From Opeltia flavorubescens (Eukaryota > Ascomycota > Lecanoromycetes > Teloschistales > Teloschistaceae), in NCBI GenBank assembly GCA_000442125.1, contig KE546985.1, positions 310,001 through 374,000 on the forward strand: 64,000 bases of DNA, written 5' to 3'. How positions within the stretch are numbered: position 1 is the first letter of the stretch; every line of letters starts with the position of its first letter. Of the stretch, positions 33,301 to 47,487 are shown piece by piece. A model generated the notes under the pieces. The model did no database searches. It saw only the letters and a program-made list of their open reading frames with translations, and had not been told where the DNA came from. Made by a program: the position numbers and the translations under genes.

Positions 33301-35902
33301 CGAGATAAAACTTATTAAAAATAATAATAATATTTAAATTAATAACAATTTTAGCTTTATATAAATAATCTAGAATTTTCTATAATAAAAAGATAAAATA
33401 ATAGTTTTTTTTAATAATTTCGTTAAATTTATAATAATCGATATAAAATTAAAAATTTCTTTTAAATTTTTTAATAAATAGTATAAAAGATAAAATTTTT
33501 AAAAAATTATTATAGATAAACTTTTTATTAAAATTTTTTTAAAAATTTTTTAAAATATAACTAATTTATTACAGTTTCTATTATAAAAAAAATTTTTAAA
33601 TAAAAGTATATTTCTTATTAATTTAATTTTATAATTATAAAAAGATTTTTTAAAAAATATATTAGTTATTTCTTTTAAAAAAGTTTCTAAAAGATTATAA
33701 TAATCGATAGAATAAATAAATTAAAAATCTATTTTAAATTTATTAATAAAGGCTTTAATAATATTAAAAAATAATACCGTTATTAATATATAATCGATAA
33801 ATTTATAGTTTATATAGTTATAATTATTTTTTAAAACTTTAGCGTAAATTATTAAACGAAGTAAAATTTAAAACCTTCGAGTAAATATAAATTATAAAAG
33901 TTTAAGTTTCTTTAAATATTTATTAATATTTATTATTAAAAAAATAAAAAATTTATTATCTAAATTATATACAAGGGATATAAAAGATACTAGATCTATT
34001 TATTTAGTATTTAAAAGTTTTAAAAATAAATTTAAAATATTAAATAATTAAATAAATAGTTTTTTATAAACGGGCTTCAATATATTTTAATATTTTTTTC
34101 AATCTAATTAATAGAGTTTTTTAAATAATTTTAATAATAATAATTACTTTTAAATATAAAAGAGATTTTTTTTAATTAATTATAAAATTATATTTATTTA
34201 ATTAAATATATTCGAAAACTATTAGATAATTTAATTTAAATATTGCAAAAAAAAATTAATTCGATATAATCCTTTAAATAAATGAAAATAAAGTAGTAAT
34301 ATTTAATATAAAAAACAACTTTACTATTAATAAAACGAAAATTTTTATTATATTTTAAATAATAAAAATAAAAATAATTATTACGCGTATAAATTTAATT
34401 AATAAAATTAATAATAAACTTTTTTATTCTTAATTATTGTATAAATAAAAAATATAAAATTGATTATATAGAATTCTATTATAATTAATAAAAGTTTATT
34501 AATTTTAAATTTAATAGATTTATTATTAATTATATAAATAATTTATAAAAAAAAATTCTTTAAAAACTTTTAAAAGCAATTTAATTTAAAAATTAAATAT
34601 TTTTTAATTTTATTATAAAATTTATATTCAAAAAAAAAAGCTGGTTATATTATATTTAATAGCTATTATAAGCGGTTAATTAAATATAAAAGGTATTAAT
34701 AGAATATTATCTATAATATATATAGAATTTAAAAATAAAACGTTATTATTTTTTATTAATTTAAAGCTTTTTATTAATAGTAAATATAGATATATTTATA
34801 GCGTTTCTTTTATAATTAATAGTAATAACGGTTTTAATAGCGATTTTAGCGGTAATAATAGTAGTAATAATAAAAATAGAAGATAATTATTAATTATTAT
34901 TACTAAAGCGCTAATTACTAAAAGTTTTATTATATTATAAATTCTAAAACTAATAATTAATATAACGATTTATAATTTTAAAAATATATTTCTATTTAAT
35001 TTAATAGTTAATAAAAGAAAGTAAAATAATTAAAAAACTATTAAACTCGCGGTTTAAACTATAAATTAAATAATAGTATTTAAAAATTTTATTAATTTTA
35101 ATAATAAATATAAACTTTATAAAAGAAGCTAAATATTTTATAAAAAATTTATTTTTTTATTATAAATATTCTAGCTGAATTTAAATATTAATTTTATAGT
35201 TTAAATCGCCGAAAATTAGTTTTAATTATTTTTTAATATTTTTAATATTATTAAATTCGAGATTTTAAATATAAAATAGAATAATTCAATTAATAATATC
35301 GGTAGTATATAAACAAATATTTTATATTTAATTATATTTTATTTTATAGTAATTATAATTAGTTAAAAATTTAGCGTTTATTTATTAATACTAGCTATAA
35401 AATTTCACGCGGTTCTTTTTAAAAATTTTAGGGTCGAGTTATTTAAATATTCTCTATATAATAGTAGTAGTAGTAGCTATAAATATTTATTTTACAAATA
35501 ATTTATTTTAAATAATTATTAGTTATATAATAATTTTATAATATTTAATATATAAATATTAAAAACCGGTTTAAATAGCGATTAAAGATTCGATATATTT
35601 ATTTTTAATATAAATAAATTTAAAAACTTTAATTATAGCCTATTTAAAAAAATTAATAAATTATTATAAATAATTAAAAGTAATTATACTATTATAATTA
35701 CTAAAAATAAAATTTTAAAAAAGTTAAATTAAATTAAAATATTTAATTTTATTAAAAATCTTTTTAAATTTATTGTAAATTCTTAAAAAATAAATAAAAG
35801 TTCTTTTAAAAAAGTTATAATTCGCTATTTTTATAAAATAAATACTAGTTAAATAAAAAGATATAATATAATATTATAAAGTTAAAAGTATTAATTACTA
35901 AA

Positions 35903-36102
35903 TATATAGATTTAAATTATTAAAGTAAATAATATATAAAATATTATATCGAAAAAAAAAAGAAAAAACTTGCTATTAAATAAATATATAAATTATATCT
36001 ATAGGTTTTTTATATAAAACTAATTATTAAATAATTATTATAAAAAAACTATTGTTTTAAATCTATATATATATTTTTTAAACTATATATATTAAGATTA
36101 TT
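35903..36102. repeat. Family B right LTR
   Basis: Direct repeat partner of 30117..30313. Edges approximate. Confidence 0.65.
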
Positions 36103-37612
36103 ATATTTCTAGTATAATAATTTTTAATATATTTTTTAATAATTTATTTAATTTTAAAAAAATTTATAATAATATTAATAGAATATTTAATTTAATAATA
36201 AATTTAATTATTATTGCTATTATTAAAAGTAGTTTTCTATTATAATCGGAATATAAATACTAATATAAAATAATATTTAATTTAAGTATTAAATTATATT
36301 TAATCTATTAATATATTTTTATTAATTTAAATATCGCGCGTTTTATTTTAAAAAATAAAAAATAAAAAATTAATTATAGTATTATATTAGTAAAATAGTT
36401 TTATAATAATATATAAAATCTTTTTGAATTTTTTAACTATTTTATATTTAATTATAATAAAATCTATTAATTAATAAAAGCTATTTTAATTATTTCAAAA
36501 CTATTTGTTAAAAATTGATTTATTAATTATTCGGCTAGTAGTTTTTATATAAATTTTAGCTATTATAATATTATTAATAGCTATAAATTTACTAATTTTT
36601 AATTTAATTCTATAATAGTAAAAGAATAATTTTAAATAGAAGTTATTAATAATTATTATAAATAATACGCTAATTATTTTATATATTAAATTTGTTTTTA
36701 ATTAATAAAATTTACAAAACTATAAAAAAAATTTAGTATTAATATATAGTAAAAAATATTTTCGGCTGATTTTTTTATATATAATTTAAATATATAAATA
36801 AATATTTGAATATATAAGAAAAAGTTATTTTAAAATAGCTAGTATATTATAAATTTTTTATATTATTTATTTTTTTTTTATAAAGAGTTTAATTTTAATA
36901 TTTCGCGGTTTTTATTATTATTATTCGAGATATTAAACTAATTATTTTTTTTTTAAAAAAAATTTATAAATAATTTTAAAATTAATTATTATACTTTTAT
37001 TTAGAATTAATATTTAGATTCGAATATTAAAATATTCGATAGTATTTATTATAGAAATAATTTTAATATATACTATTATTATATTTTTTATTTTTATAAT
37101 AATATTATTAAAATATTTTAAATAAAAATTTTAAATTTAAATATTATTAAAAATATAATATATTTATTTTATTCAATTATTATAATCTATAAAAATAATT
37201 ATTAATTATAAAATTATATTATATAATTATTTTACTTTATAAATAAAAATTAAACTATAATATATTAATAATATATATATTTTTTTATATTTTATTTCTA
37301 TATATTATTTAAAAGAATATATATTATAATAAATATTATATAATTTTATAATTTTTATAAGCTTTTTAATACTATCTAAAAAAAATAAATTAATATTATA
37401 TACTTTTGGTTTCTATTTAATAATAATTAATATAATTATTAAATTTGCTAGTATAATAATTAATTAATATTAAAATTTTTATATAAAAAATTCTAGTAGT
37501 TAAATTAAACGAGCGTTTACAAATAATTATTTAGTGAAAAAAATTTATAATTATTATAATAAATTATTTATATTTTTAAATTAATTCTATTATTATTATT
37601 ATAATAGAAATA

Positions 37613-37820
37613 TATTATAAATATATTATAATAGCTTTAAATATTATATATATATATATATTATTTATTACGCTATAATATTTTATTATATTATAGTAAT
37701 AAAAAACTATATTTACCGTTCTAGAAATTACTATTAATATTTGTAGTAGATTCTCGGTAAATTAAATCTATAATTTTATATAATCCAATATTTAATTTAT
37801 TATAATATATATTTTCAATA
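37613..37820. repeat. Family C left LTR
   Basis: Direct repeat partner of 45476..45682, the clearest LTR pair in the window because the central TCGGTAAA segment survives in both. Confidence 0.7.
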
Positions 37821-40800
37821 AATAATTGTAATTTATTTATAGTAATAATAAAAGATATTATTTAAATTTTTTTTTATTAAATTATTAATCTTTTAAATAT
37901 TTAAACTATTAAATTTTTTTAATTTATAATTAATTCTATTATATTATTATTTTTTTTATATTTATTTTATTAATAATTTAGTTTTTATTTTAATTTACCT
38001 AATCAAATATATTATAAATATTATTAAAAAATTTTATTTTTTATTTTTATTATCGCTTTATTTTATAATTAATATAATTATAAAATTAAAATTTAATTAT
38101 TAAATTTTAATCTTTTTATTAAATTTTTATTTAAAATATTTTTTTTTATTATTTTTTTATTTAATCTCGATTATTTTTTATTATTATTTTAAAAATTTTT
38201 TAATATTTTAATTTAAATTCTCTAATTAATCGGTAAAAATTATTAAAATTTTTATTATAACGGTATTTATTTAATAAATTTATTAATTACTTTAAATTAT
38301 ATTATCTATTATTTTATTAGTATATTATTTTAACGATTTTTTAACTTTTAATTATAGATATATAATTTTACTAGTTCAAATATTTATTATATACTAGTAT
38401 ATTTTACTATTAAATATTATTATTTAAAAAAATTAAAAAATTTTTATTACTTTAAACTTTTTAATTAATTAAAAAACGTTTAATAAATTTGAATTATTTT
38501 ATTTAATTTTTTAAATAAACTTTTAATTATATAAAAATTAAAAAAATAATCAAAATTTTTAATATTACAATAATTAAAATTTTTTAATATTTATAATATT
38601 TTTTTCTAGAATTAAATACTAGTAATAATCTTAGATTATTATAAATCGAAGAATAAAATATAAAAAAGTCTAAAAATACTAAAAATTAAAATTAAAATAT
38701 TTAAAAAATTTAAAAAAATTAAAACTATTAATTAATTATTTAATTAAAAATAATTTTTTATTTAATTTTTATATAAATTTAATAAAAAATAATTTTAATA
38801 ATTTTTAAAAAAATAAAAATTTTTATATAAATTATTGTAAAAATTTAATATTTCCCTTTAAAAAAATATTAAAAAAAATATTTTAATTCAAAAATACCTT
38901 TAATAGATTCAATCCGCTATTAATTATAATAGCGAATAATAGTTTTTAGTTTATAAATAATTAAATTCCACTATTTTTTATTTTTTTATAAATATAATAG
39001 AATTAAATATCGATTATTATTATAAATCTATTAGTTATAATAAATATATAAAAGTTATTATTAGCTAATAATATCTTTATAACTTTACTAAATATTTATT
39101 AATAGTTTAAAAATATCGATTTCTTTAATTTAAATTTTAATATTTAAATTATAAAAATAAAAAATAGTTCAAATATATACTATAATATATATAGTTTTAC
39201 TAATTATTTAAAAATTAAATCTATTATTATTAATATTAAACTATTAATTAAATATTTAAAAATAGATTTTTTAAATAAAATAAACGAATAATATATTATT
39301 TAATTTAAATTTATTATATATAATAATTTTTATAATAATTTTTAAAATATTATAAAATAAATTAAAATTTATTAAAAAAATTATTTATATTATTTAAAAA
39401 AATTATTTATATTATTTAAAAATATTAAATATATAATAAAAAATATATATAATTAAAAAAATTCTATAAATTTTATTTTTTCTATTATTTTAAATATTTG
39501 GAATACTAAAATTATTATTATTAAAAATATTTAAATATTGTTTATATATAAATATATTACAAGATATTTATTAAAAAAATTTATTATAATTTATATCTAT
39601 ATTTTTAGTATTAGTATTATTAAATAAATTATACTTTTATAAAAAAATATAATATAATATTTATAGATAATTATAAAAATAATTAATTAGTATATTATAT
39701 TACAAATAAAATATAACCTAATATATAAATTAAAATTAAAATTAATATAATATAAATAATTTCTTTTTTATAGTAATAATATTTATAATATTTATTTTTA
39801 TTATAAATTTATTATCTATAATAGTTAATCTAATAATTAATATATTAATAATTTTTACAATAATTAATAAAGTAATGAAATTACTTATAATTATTATTAA
39901 TAATAATATTTTAATTATATATTCAACCAGCTATATATTTAAATATTAATTGAAATTAAAATAAAATAGCTTTTTAATAGTAGCTAGTAGATTTAAATAA
40001 AATAAACAATAAAAAGTATATTAAATTTATTTAATCTTCTAGAATTTATATTAAATTTTAATATAAATTTCTAAAATTATAATTAAAATTTATTTATATT
40101 TAGTAATAATTATTTTTAATATTTCTAGACCTATAAAAATAAAAAAGAATATAAATTTATAAATATATTAAATATATCTTTAAAAATAAAAAATAAGATA
40201 AAATAATTCGAAAATCTTTAAAAGTTTTTTTATTAAAATACCGATTAGTAAAATTATAACTATAAATTTTAAAATTTATATAAAAATTATAATTATATTA
40301 TCTATAAATATAATAATAAATAAAATAGCTATTTTAATAAAATAATTAAAAATAATTTTATTTCTATTAAATAAATTATTATAATTAAAAAATATAATAA
40401 ATATTATAAAAAGTTTTTTTTTCTAATAATACGCTTTATAAATATTTTTATTAAAGAATTTATATTTAAAATTAAATAAAAAAAATATTAAAAATTAAAT
40501 TTTATACTTTAATTTCTAATTAAAATATATTTATTTTTAAATATACTTTTTTAATATTTTCTATAAAAATTATTAAATTTATAATTATAAAATATTAAAA
40601 TAATAAAAAATATATATTTAAAATATCTAAATTTATTATTATAGCTATTAATTTTATAGAAAATAAATACAAAATAGCTATATTTTAAAATCGACTATAT
40701 TATAAATTTTATAAATAAAATCTTTTTATTTTTTTATTTATTTAATATAGTTTTTAGATAAAAACCTATTATTTTAAATATTAAAAATCTAAAAAAAATT

Positions 40801-43800
40801 TGGTATAATATATTTAAATATATAATTATATTTATATATATTTCTAGTAAAAATAATTATATAATATTTATTAAATAGATAGTTTATATTATTAAATACT
40901 TTATTATTAATTTTTTTATTAATATATATATTTTTATATTTAAAAATATTTTTATCTATTATAGCTAGAATATAATAATTATTAAAATATATTAAAATCT
41001 AATAATTATAATTATTTCTACTTTTAAAAATAATATTATAAATATTATTATATATTCTAATACTAATATAATAATATTATTATATATAAATATAACTATT
41101 TTAATAATACTATTATATATAAATATAACTATTTTAGTTATTAGAAATAAATTATAATTTATATAACTATAAAATAATAAATAGGATTTTCTTTTAAATT
41201 TAAAAAATTCGAAAAATTTAATATTTATATCTATTTAATAAATAAAAAAATAAGTTATATTTTAATTTAAAATAATATAGATTTTTTTATTAAATTATCG
41301 CGTAAAACTAAACTAAAAAAATTATAAATAATAATTTTAAAATTGTAAATTACTATATAATATTATTAAATAATATATTATTTATATTAAAACTTTTAAA
41401 ATAATATTTAAATTAATTTCAAAAATTAATTATTATAAAAGCTATAGCATTTTTAATAATTATTAACTTAATTTTTATAAATAATTTTAATTTAGATATT
41501 AATTAATTATTTATAAAAAATATTATTTATATTATTAAAATAATTATTTATAGTAATTAAAATATTATTTTTATTATTAATTAAATAGATAATAATAATT
41601 TAAATTTATAATATAATATTAAAAATATTATTATTTTAAAAGAAAATTTTATAAATATTCTATTAATAGAAAACTTATATAATATTTAGAAATCTAATTA
41701 AATAAAAATATTTTTAATTAAATAAAAAAATAAAAAAAATATTAATTAAAAATTTAATAAATTATATAACTAAAAATATTTAAAATAGATATTTATATTA
41801 GTATTTTTCTTTTTTCTTTATTTTATAGTATAAAAAACGCTTAAAAATAATTTTATTAAAAATTGTATAGTAATAAATATCCGAGTTTTTAATAAAACTA
41901 TTATATTAAATATTTATTCTATATTTATATAAACGAAAATTTTAGTATTTATTCGTTATATAAAATATATTACTATAATAAATTTTATAAATTTTTTCTA
42001 TTAATAATAAATTAAATTTAAATACTAGTATTAATTTATAATACTAAATTATAGAAATTGATAAATATTTAATATATTAATTATAAAATATAAAAGTATT
42101 TTTATATATATCTAATAAATAATTAATATCAATTTATATATTTATCGCGCGTTTTATTATATATATATAGATAATATTATTATATTTTTTAAAAATTTTA
42201 TAAAATATATTAAATATTTATACAATATTTTTAATATATTTAATTAGTTAAACCTTTATTTTTTTTAAAAAAAAATATTTTTAGAATATCTATTAGTAAA
42301 TCTATAAGATTAAAAAGTAAATATTTTTAAATTTATTATAATAAAAAAAAAATTTAAAATAATATTTAAATTAATATTTTTTATAATTTTAAAATAATTA
42401 AAATATTATTTAAAATTAATCGAGTATTTTAAAAATTATATTCTATATTATACTATTATAATAAAACTATTATAATAATAAAAAATATATTTTTATTTAA
42501 TATTTTAGAATTTAAAAGAAAATATATAAAAAAATACAATTATAAAAATTTATTTAATTATATTTATATTAAAAAAATTTAATATATTTTATTATTTATA
42601 AAAATTTTTTTTTGTTTAATATATTAAAATATTTTAATAAAAGATTTATATTTTATATAAATTTTAGTATTAATAAAAAGTTGAATTTTATAATATAAAT
42701 ATATATTATAATATAATTAAAAAAAATTATTTATTAATAAAATTTTATAATATTTTATTATTTAATTTATATAATAATTTATTAAAAAATTCTATTTTAT
42801 TTAAAAAAAATAATATATAAAAGAATAAAAATAAGTATATTAAATTTAAATAAAAATTTAAAAAATCTATTTTATTTTTAAATAACTTTTAATAGATATT
42901 AAAATAAAATATTAATTTATAAAATTTAAAATAATTAATATAATTTAAACTATTAAAAGAATTTATTATATAATTAAAATTTTAAAATAAAAATTATTAT
43001 TTATATAAATTATTTAACGGTTATATTTATTATTAAATAATTAAATATTAATATATACTTTATTAATAATATAAATTTATATTTAATAAAAATATTTAAA
43101 TATTTTTAATATTATTATTTAAATATTCGCTATAAATTTAATAAAACTAATATAATATTAAATATATTTTTTCGTTTAATTAATAAAAGAAATTATAAAT
43201 CTAATAATTAAAAAATATTAGATTTATTATTTTTAATTAATAATTTTTCTATAATATTATTTAAAATATAACTAGAATTTTATTAATATTTTATTTTAGG
43301 CTATAATAATAGAATAATATAGATATAAATTTAATTTATAAAATAAACTAATAATCGATTAAATAGAAATATAATTAAACTATTATATAAAATTATTCAA
43401 AATATTATTTATTCTAATAATTTTAAAAAAAAATTTAAACTATATATATCTAATTTTATAAAAAAAATTTTCTTTAATTTATATATAATAAAAGAAACTA
43501 TTTAAAATATATTAGAATTTTTAAATAATTAATAGAAAATATATATATATATATATAATAAATTAAAAAAATTATATAATTTTATATAATACTATTTTTT
43601 AGATAAATAAAATATTTAAATATATATTTTATAGTTTTTAATAATCTATTTTTACTTTTATTAAATTATTTTATATTATAACTATTAATTTTATTTTAAA
43701 TTTTTCTATAATAAAAAAAATATTAATTATATACTATTAATTATAAATAAATTTCGTAAAACCGTATTATTTTTTTTAAAAAAAACAATATTTTTTATAA

Positions 43801-45475
43801 TTTAATAATTAAAAAAATTACTAGAATATTTTTTAAATTTTGATTGAAATATATTTAAAGTTATTATTTTTAATAAAAATTATAAATTTATATTTAATTT
43901 TTAAAAATAAATTTTTAAAANTTTTAAAATAAATTTTTTTTTTTATTATTTAATATCTTTAAATTAATAATATATCGGAAAAATTAAATTAAATAATAAA
44001 AATCGCGATATATTATTATATTATAATATTTTTTAATTTTAAATATTAGCCTTTTATATTATTATAAATATTTATAATATTAAATAATTTTATTAATTAT
44101 AGTTTTATATTGAAAATATTTATAAAAATTATTTTTAATTTTAAAATAAAAAAAATATAAAATTTAATATATTTAAATTATTTAAATAATATTAAAAATA
44201 ATACTTTTAGTAAAAATACTATTATTTTTATTATATAATTTATTATAATAAATATATTTCCTGTTATAATATAAACGTAAAACTAGTAATAAAATATAAA
44301 TTTTAATATTTTATTACCGTTTTAGTAATTTATTTAATTTATTATATAATTAATTACTTTTTAAAATCTAATTATTATAGCGGAATACCAGTCTATTTAT
44401 ATAAATAATAAAAAATATTATTATATTTACTATTATAAAAATAAAAGATTATTATAATATTAAATATATAAAAAAGTTTTTTTTTATTAGAAATTATATA
44501 CTTTTAAAATTTTATAAAAATTATTTTATTTTAAATTCCTTTCTATTTTTAAAAAAGATAAACTAGTAATTTATAGAGTTTTTTAATATTATTAAATATA
44601 TTAATTAACTTATATATAAATTTATACTATTCGAATAAATAAAAATTTATAATATTATTTCTATTATATCTTTAAAGCCTATTATTAATTCGATTAGAAA
44701 TCCCTTTAATAAATATTAAATTTTTATACTATTATTAATTATTAATAATAATAATAAATTTAAAATTAAACGAATTATTATAAAATAAAAGATTAATAAA
44801 AATAAAAAATAAAATATTTAATATTTAATATAATAAAAAAGCTATAAATTTAAAAAAAATTAGTAGATATTTTTATAAAAGCTCGAATATATTAAAAAAT
44901 TTATTTAAAATAATAAAAATATATTTAATCTAATTAGAATAATATTAATTTTAATTTTATTATTAATTTTGTAAATTTTATAATAAATTTTATATATTAA
45001 TCTATAAATTCTATTTATTTAAAACTTTTTATAAATTTAAATTCCTATATATATATAAATTAATATTTTTAATATTTTGAATTATACTAGATTTATATAA
45101 TAATTAGAATATATAAATTAAAAAAGCTATATAAAAAAAAATTCAAAATATATTTATTTAATATATTTAATAATAATATTTCTTTAATTATTATTATATA
45201 AATTCTTTTATAAAATAAAAATCGATTTATTATTAGTAGAACTATATATTATAAACGATATTATTATATATAATAATTTTTAGTAGTTAAATTAAAGGTT
45301 TTTTATATAATTTATATAAATTTATAGATAAAAAATATAAAAAAAAAGTTACTAATATATATATAGAATATATTCTAATATATTATTTTAGCGGATAAAA
45401 ATATACTTTTTTATTTATTTATTTATTTTTTTATTTATATACTTCGAAATAAAGTATTTTTTTAAAAAAAATAAT

Positions 45476-45682
45476 TATTATAAATATATTATAATAGCTC
45501 TATATATTATATATATATATATAATATATTGCGCTATAATAATTTATTGCGCTATAATAATAAAAAACTGTATTTATTATTTTTAAAATTACTACTAATA
45601 TTAATAGTAGATTTTCGGTAAATTTAATCTATAACTCTATATATTATAATATTTAACTTGCTGTAGTATATATTTACTACAA
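45476..45682. repeat. Family C right LTR
   Basis: Direct repeat partner of 37613..37820. Confidence 0.7.
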
Positions 45683-46441
45683 ATTTTTATTATATTTTAC
45701 GGCGGTATAATATTTATTTTCGATTTTAGTAAATAGAATAGATTAAATTTAATAATAAAAAAAATATTATTTTATTATTTAAATATTTAAATAAATTTAA
45801 TAATATTTTTAAATTAATTTAATTCTTTTAAATTTTTTAATAAATTTAAAAAATAAAAATTTCTATTTAGTTTTAATATAAATTTAAAAGCTTTTATTTT
45901 TAAAAATTATAATAGTATTATTATAAAAATAATTTATTTTTTTAATAAAAATCTATAAATATTCGTTTTTATTTATAGAATAAATAATAATAAAAATTAT
46001 ATTATATTAAATTTCCCGATTATTAAAAAATTTCTATATTAAAAAATAGTATAAATTTAGATTTCTTTTATAAATATAATTAATATAAATTTTAAAAATA
46101 ATTATAAAAGCTCGATTTTATTTTAAAAATCGTTTAATATACTTTTAAAATATTTTAATAAAAAAAATAATTATAATAAAAGCTAATATAATAATAAAAT
46201 CGATTAAGTTATTTAAATTATTAAAAAAAATATTTAAAATTTCGCTAAAAATAAAAAACTTGAATATAATTTAATTAATTCTATTAATTAATTATTTATA
46301 CAAAAATAATAATTTAATAAACGAAAAAATACTAGATTTATTTAAAAAACTTAATATTATATAATAATTAATAGTATATATATATATAGAAATCAATAAT
46401 ATTAATTCCTATTAAAACTACTATTAATTACTATTATTTAC

Positions 46442-46635
46442 TATATTATAAATATAAAATAATAATACTATATTAAAAATTGAAAATTGATTATTTATAA
46501 AATTTTTATTTAAATAAATCCAGGCGCTAAAAAACGCTAAATTTAACTGGATAAATATATTTAAAAGGCTTTTTTCGAGTTATAATAGCTATTTAATTTT
46601 ATTTATTCTAATAGTTTTTTATTTATATAATATAT
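46442..46635. repeat. Family A copy 1, right LTR
   Basis: Best-preserved A-type LTR: GCTAAAAAACGCTAAATTTA, then GATAAATATATTTAAAAGG, GAGTTATAATAGCTATTT and TTTTTTATTTATATAATATA. Same orientation as the other three A-type LTRs. Confidence 0.7.
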
Positions 46636-47110
46636 TTGTAATAATATTATTTAATAGTATTTATTCTATTTTTAATTATTTTAACTTTAAAATTCCGTTA
46701 TTTAATCGATATAAATTGCGTATCGAATATAAATAGCCTGTATTTAACGAAAATTTTTAATTCAATTTTTATATTTTAAATATATAGTTTTTATTTAAAT
46801 CGATACGCGTTATTTTTAAAAAGAAATCTCGGGTAAAATTAATAAAATCTATTAAATTCTATTATATATTTGTAATTTTTATATTTCTATTTAAAATATA
46901 ATATAATAATTTTTTTTTATTTTTTTTTTATTAAAATAAATTTTTATATTTTATTTTTTTATTTTATAAATAATAATAAAAAAAATTAATAATATTAAAA
47001 TTGTAAATTATACTCGAAATTTAAAATTTAAATCTCTAGAATAAAATTAATAAATTGAATTTAATCGAGTCGAATATTTAGTTTATTTAATAGTTATTAT
47101 CTCTATATAT
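46636..47110. other. AT-rich spacer right of family A copy 1
   Basis: RIP-like DNA with a few GC patches (ATCGATACGCGTT near 46,800). It does not continue family A. Possibly a fragment of another element. Confidence 0.4.
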
Positions 47111-47214
47111 TATTTTCGTTGCTTTCGAAAATAAAGCAAAAAATCAGCTACGAAGGCTGATAACCTGAAATCCTCTTCGTGTCTTAGATAATAATTCCAG
47201 AATACAAGGAACAA

Positions 47215-47481
47215 TCACGAAGCTTTTACTACGGCGAAAACCAATTCACTATCTCGAATTCGAGTGCGATCTGTTTGGTCGCTTGCAGCGTGGGAGCTGG
47301 CGAGGTTTGAAGTTCCAACAATACCAAAACATTTGGATAGGCGGATACCTGGCTTGTCTTGGTGCAAAAGCGGAGTTGGACGTTGAAAACAATTTACTAC
47401 TTGTTCAAGTAAAGCTAGTCGATATAGGCTAAACGCGGATGTCGTTGACGAATACGCAGCAAGGATATAAAGCATGGCCAT
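47215..47481 (-). CDS. Short ORF directly downstream of the protease gene, doubtful
   Basis: ATG 47481, 88 residues, starting six bases after the protease gene's stop codon in another frame. No domain recognised; N-terminal stretch moderately hydrophobic. In a fungus it would lie in the 3' UTR of the protease mRNA, so translation is unlikely. It may be the remains of a longer C-terminus or simply chance. Confidence 0.2.
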   Translation of the reverse strand: MAMLYILAAYSSTTSAFSLYRLALLEQVVNCFQRPTPLLHQDKPGIRLSKCFGIVGTSNLASSHAASDQTDRTRIRDSELVFAVVKAS

Positions 47482-47487
47482 TGTTTT

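Larger units (their letters stand above)
30117..36102. mobile_element. LTR retrotransposon family B, about 6.0 kb, nested in A copy 1 (fossil)
   Basis: Bounded by two direct repeats of about 200 bp (30117..30313 and 35903..36102) that share TTTAAATTATTAAA, an AACTCGCTACTAAATAAAT / AACTTGCTATTAAATAAAT segment and a TTTTTTAAACTA-like end. On either side family A sequence stops and resumes at the corresponding point of A copy 2 (about 55.45 kb), which shows insertion. Fully RIP-degraded and without reading frames; superfamily undecided. Younger than A copy 1. Confidence 0.7.
37613..45682. mobile_element. LTR retrotransposon family C, about 8.1 kb, nested in A copy 1 (fossil)
   Basis: Bounded by two direct repeats of about 207 bp (37613..37820 and 45476..45682). 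They share ATATATTATAATAGCT, GCTATAATA, AATAAAAAACT and a TAGATTnTCGGTAAAtT segment (n and lower case varying between copies). Family A sequence stops just before 37.61 kb (TAATAGAAA) and resumes after 45.68 kb at TTTTTATTATATTTTACGG, matching a single uninterrupted stretch in A copy 2 near 57.26 kb. An AAAT-like base run at both junctions may be a short target duplication. RIP-degraded throughout; one ambiguous base at 43,921. Superfamily undecided. Confidence 0.75.
25820..46635. mobile_element. LTR retrotransposon family A, copy 1, split by three later insertions (fossil)
   Basis: Bounded by two similar direct repeats of about 190 bp (LTRs). Between them, blocks match the second A copy in order: 25.8-27.08 kb with 51.9-53.0; 29.8-30.1 with 55.2-55.45; 36.1-37.6 with 55.45-57.25; 45.7-46.4 with 57.3-58.06. 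The blocks are separated by a Helitron (27,080-28,949) and LTR elements B and C. Removing the insertions leaves about 4.9 kb against 6.36 kb in copy 2, so about 1.5 kb seems lost between 28.95 and 29.8 kb. Thoroughly RIP-degraded, no coding capacity; Ty3 and Ty1 types cannot be told apart by eye. It is older than the elements inside it. Confidence 0.75.
25430..47110. other. RIP-type AT-rich block 1
   Basis: The sequence is overwhelmingly A and T. The remaining C and G sit mostly in CG, GC and CT contexts, while CA and TG are rare. That is what RIP (C to T, preferring CpA) leaves in fungal repeats. There is no usable open frame. The block is built from nested mobile elements listed separately. 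The boundary is visible as a composition change within about 100 bp at each side. Confidence 0.9.
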
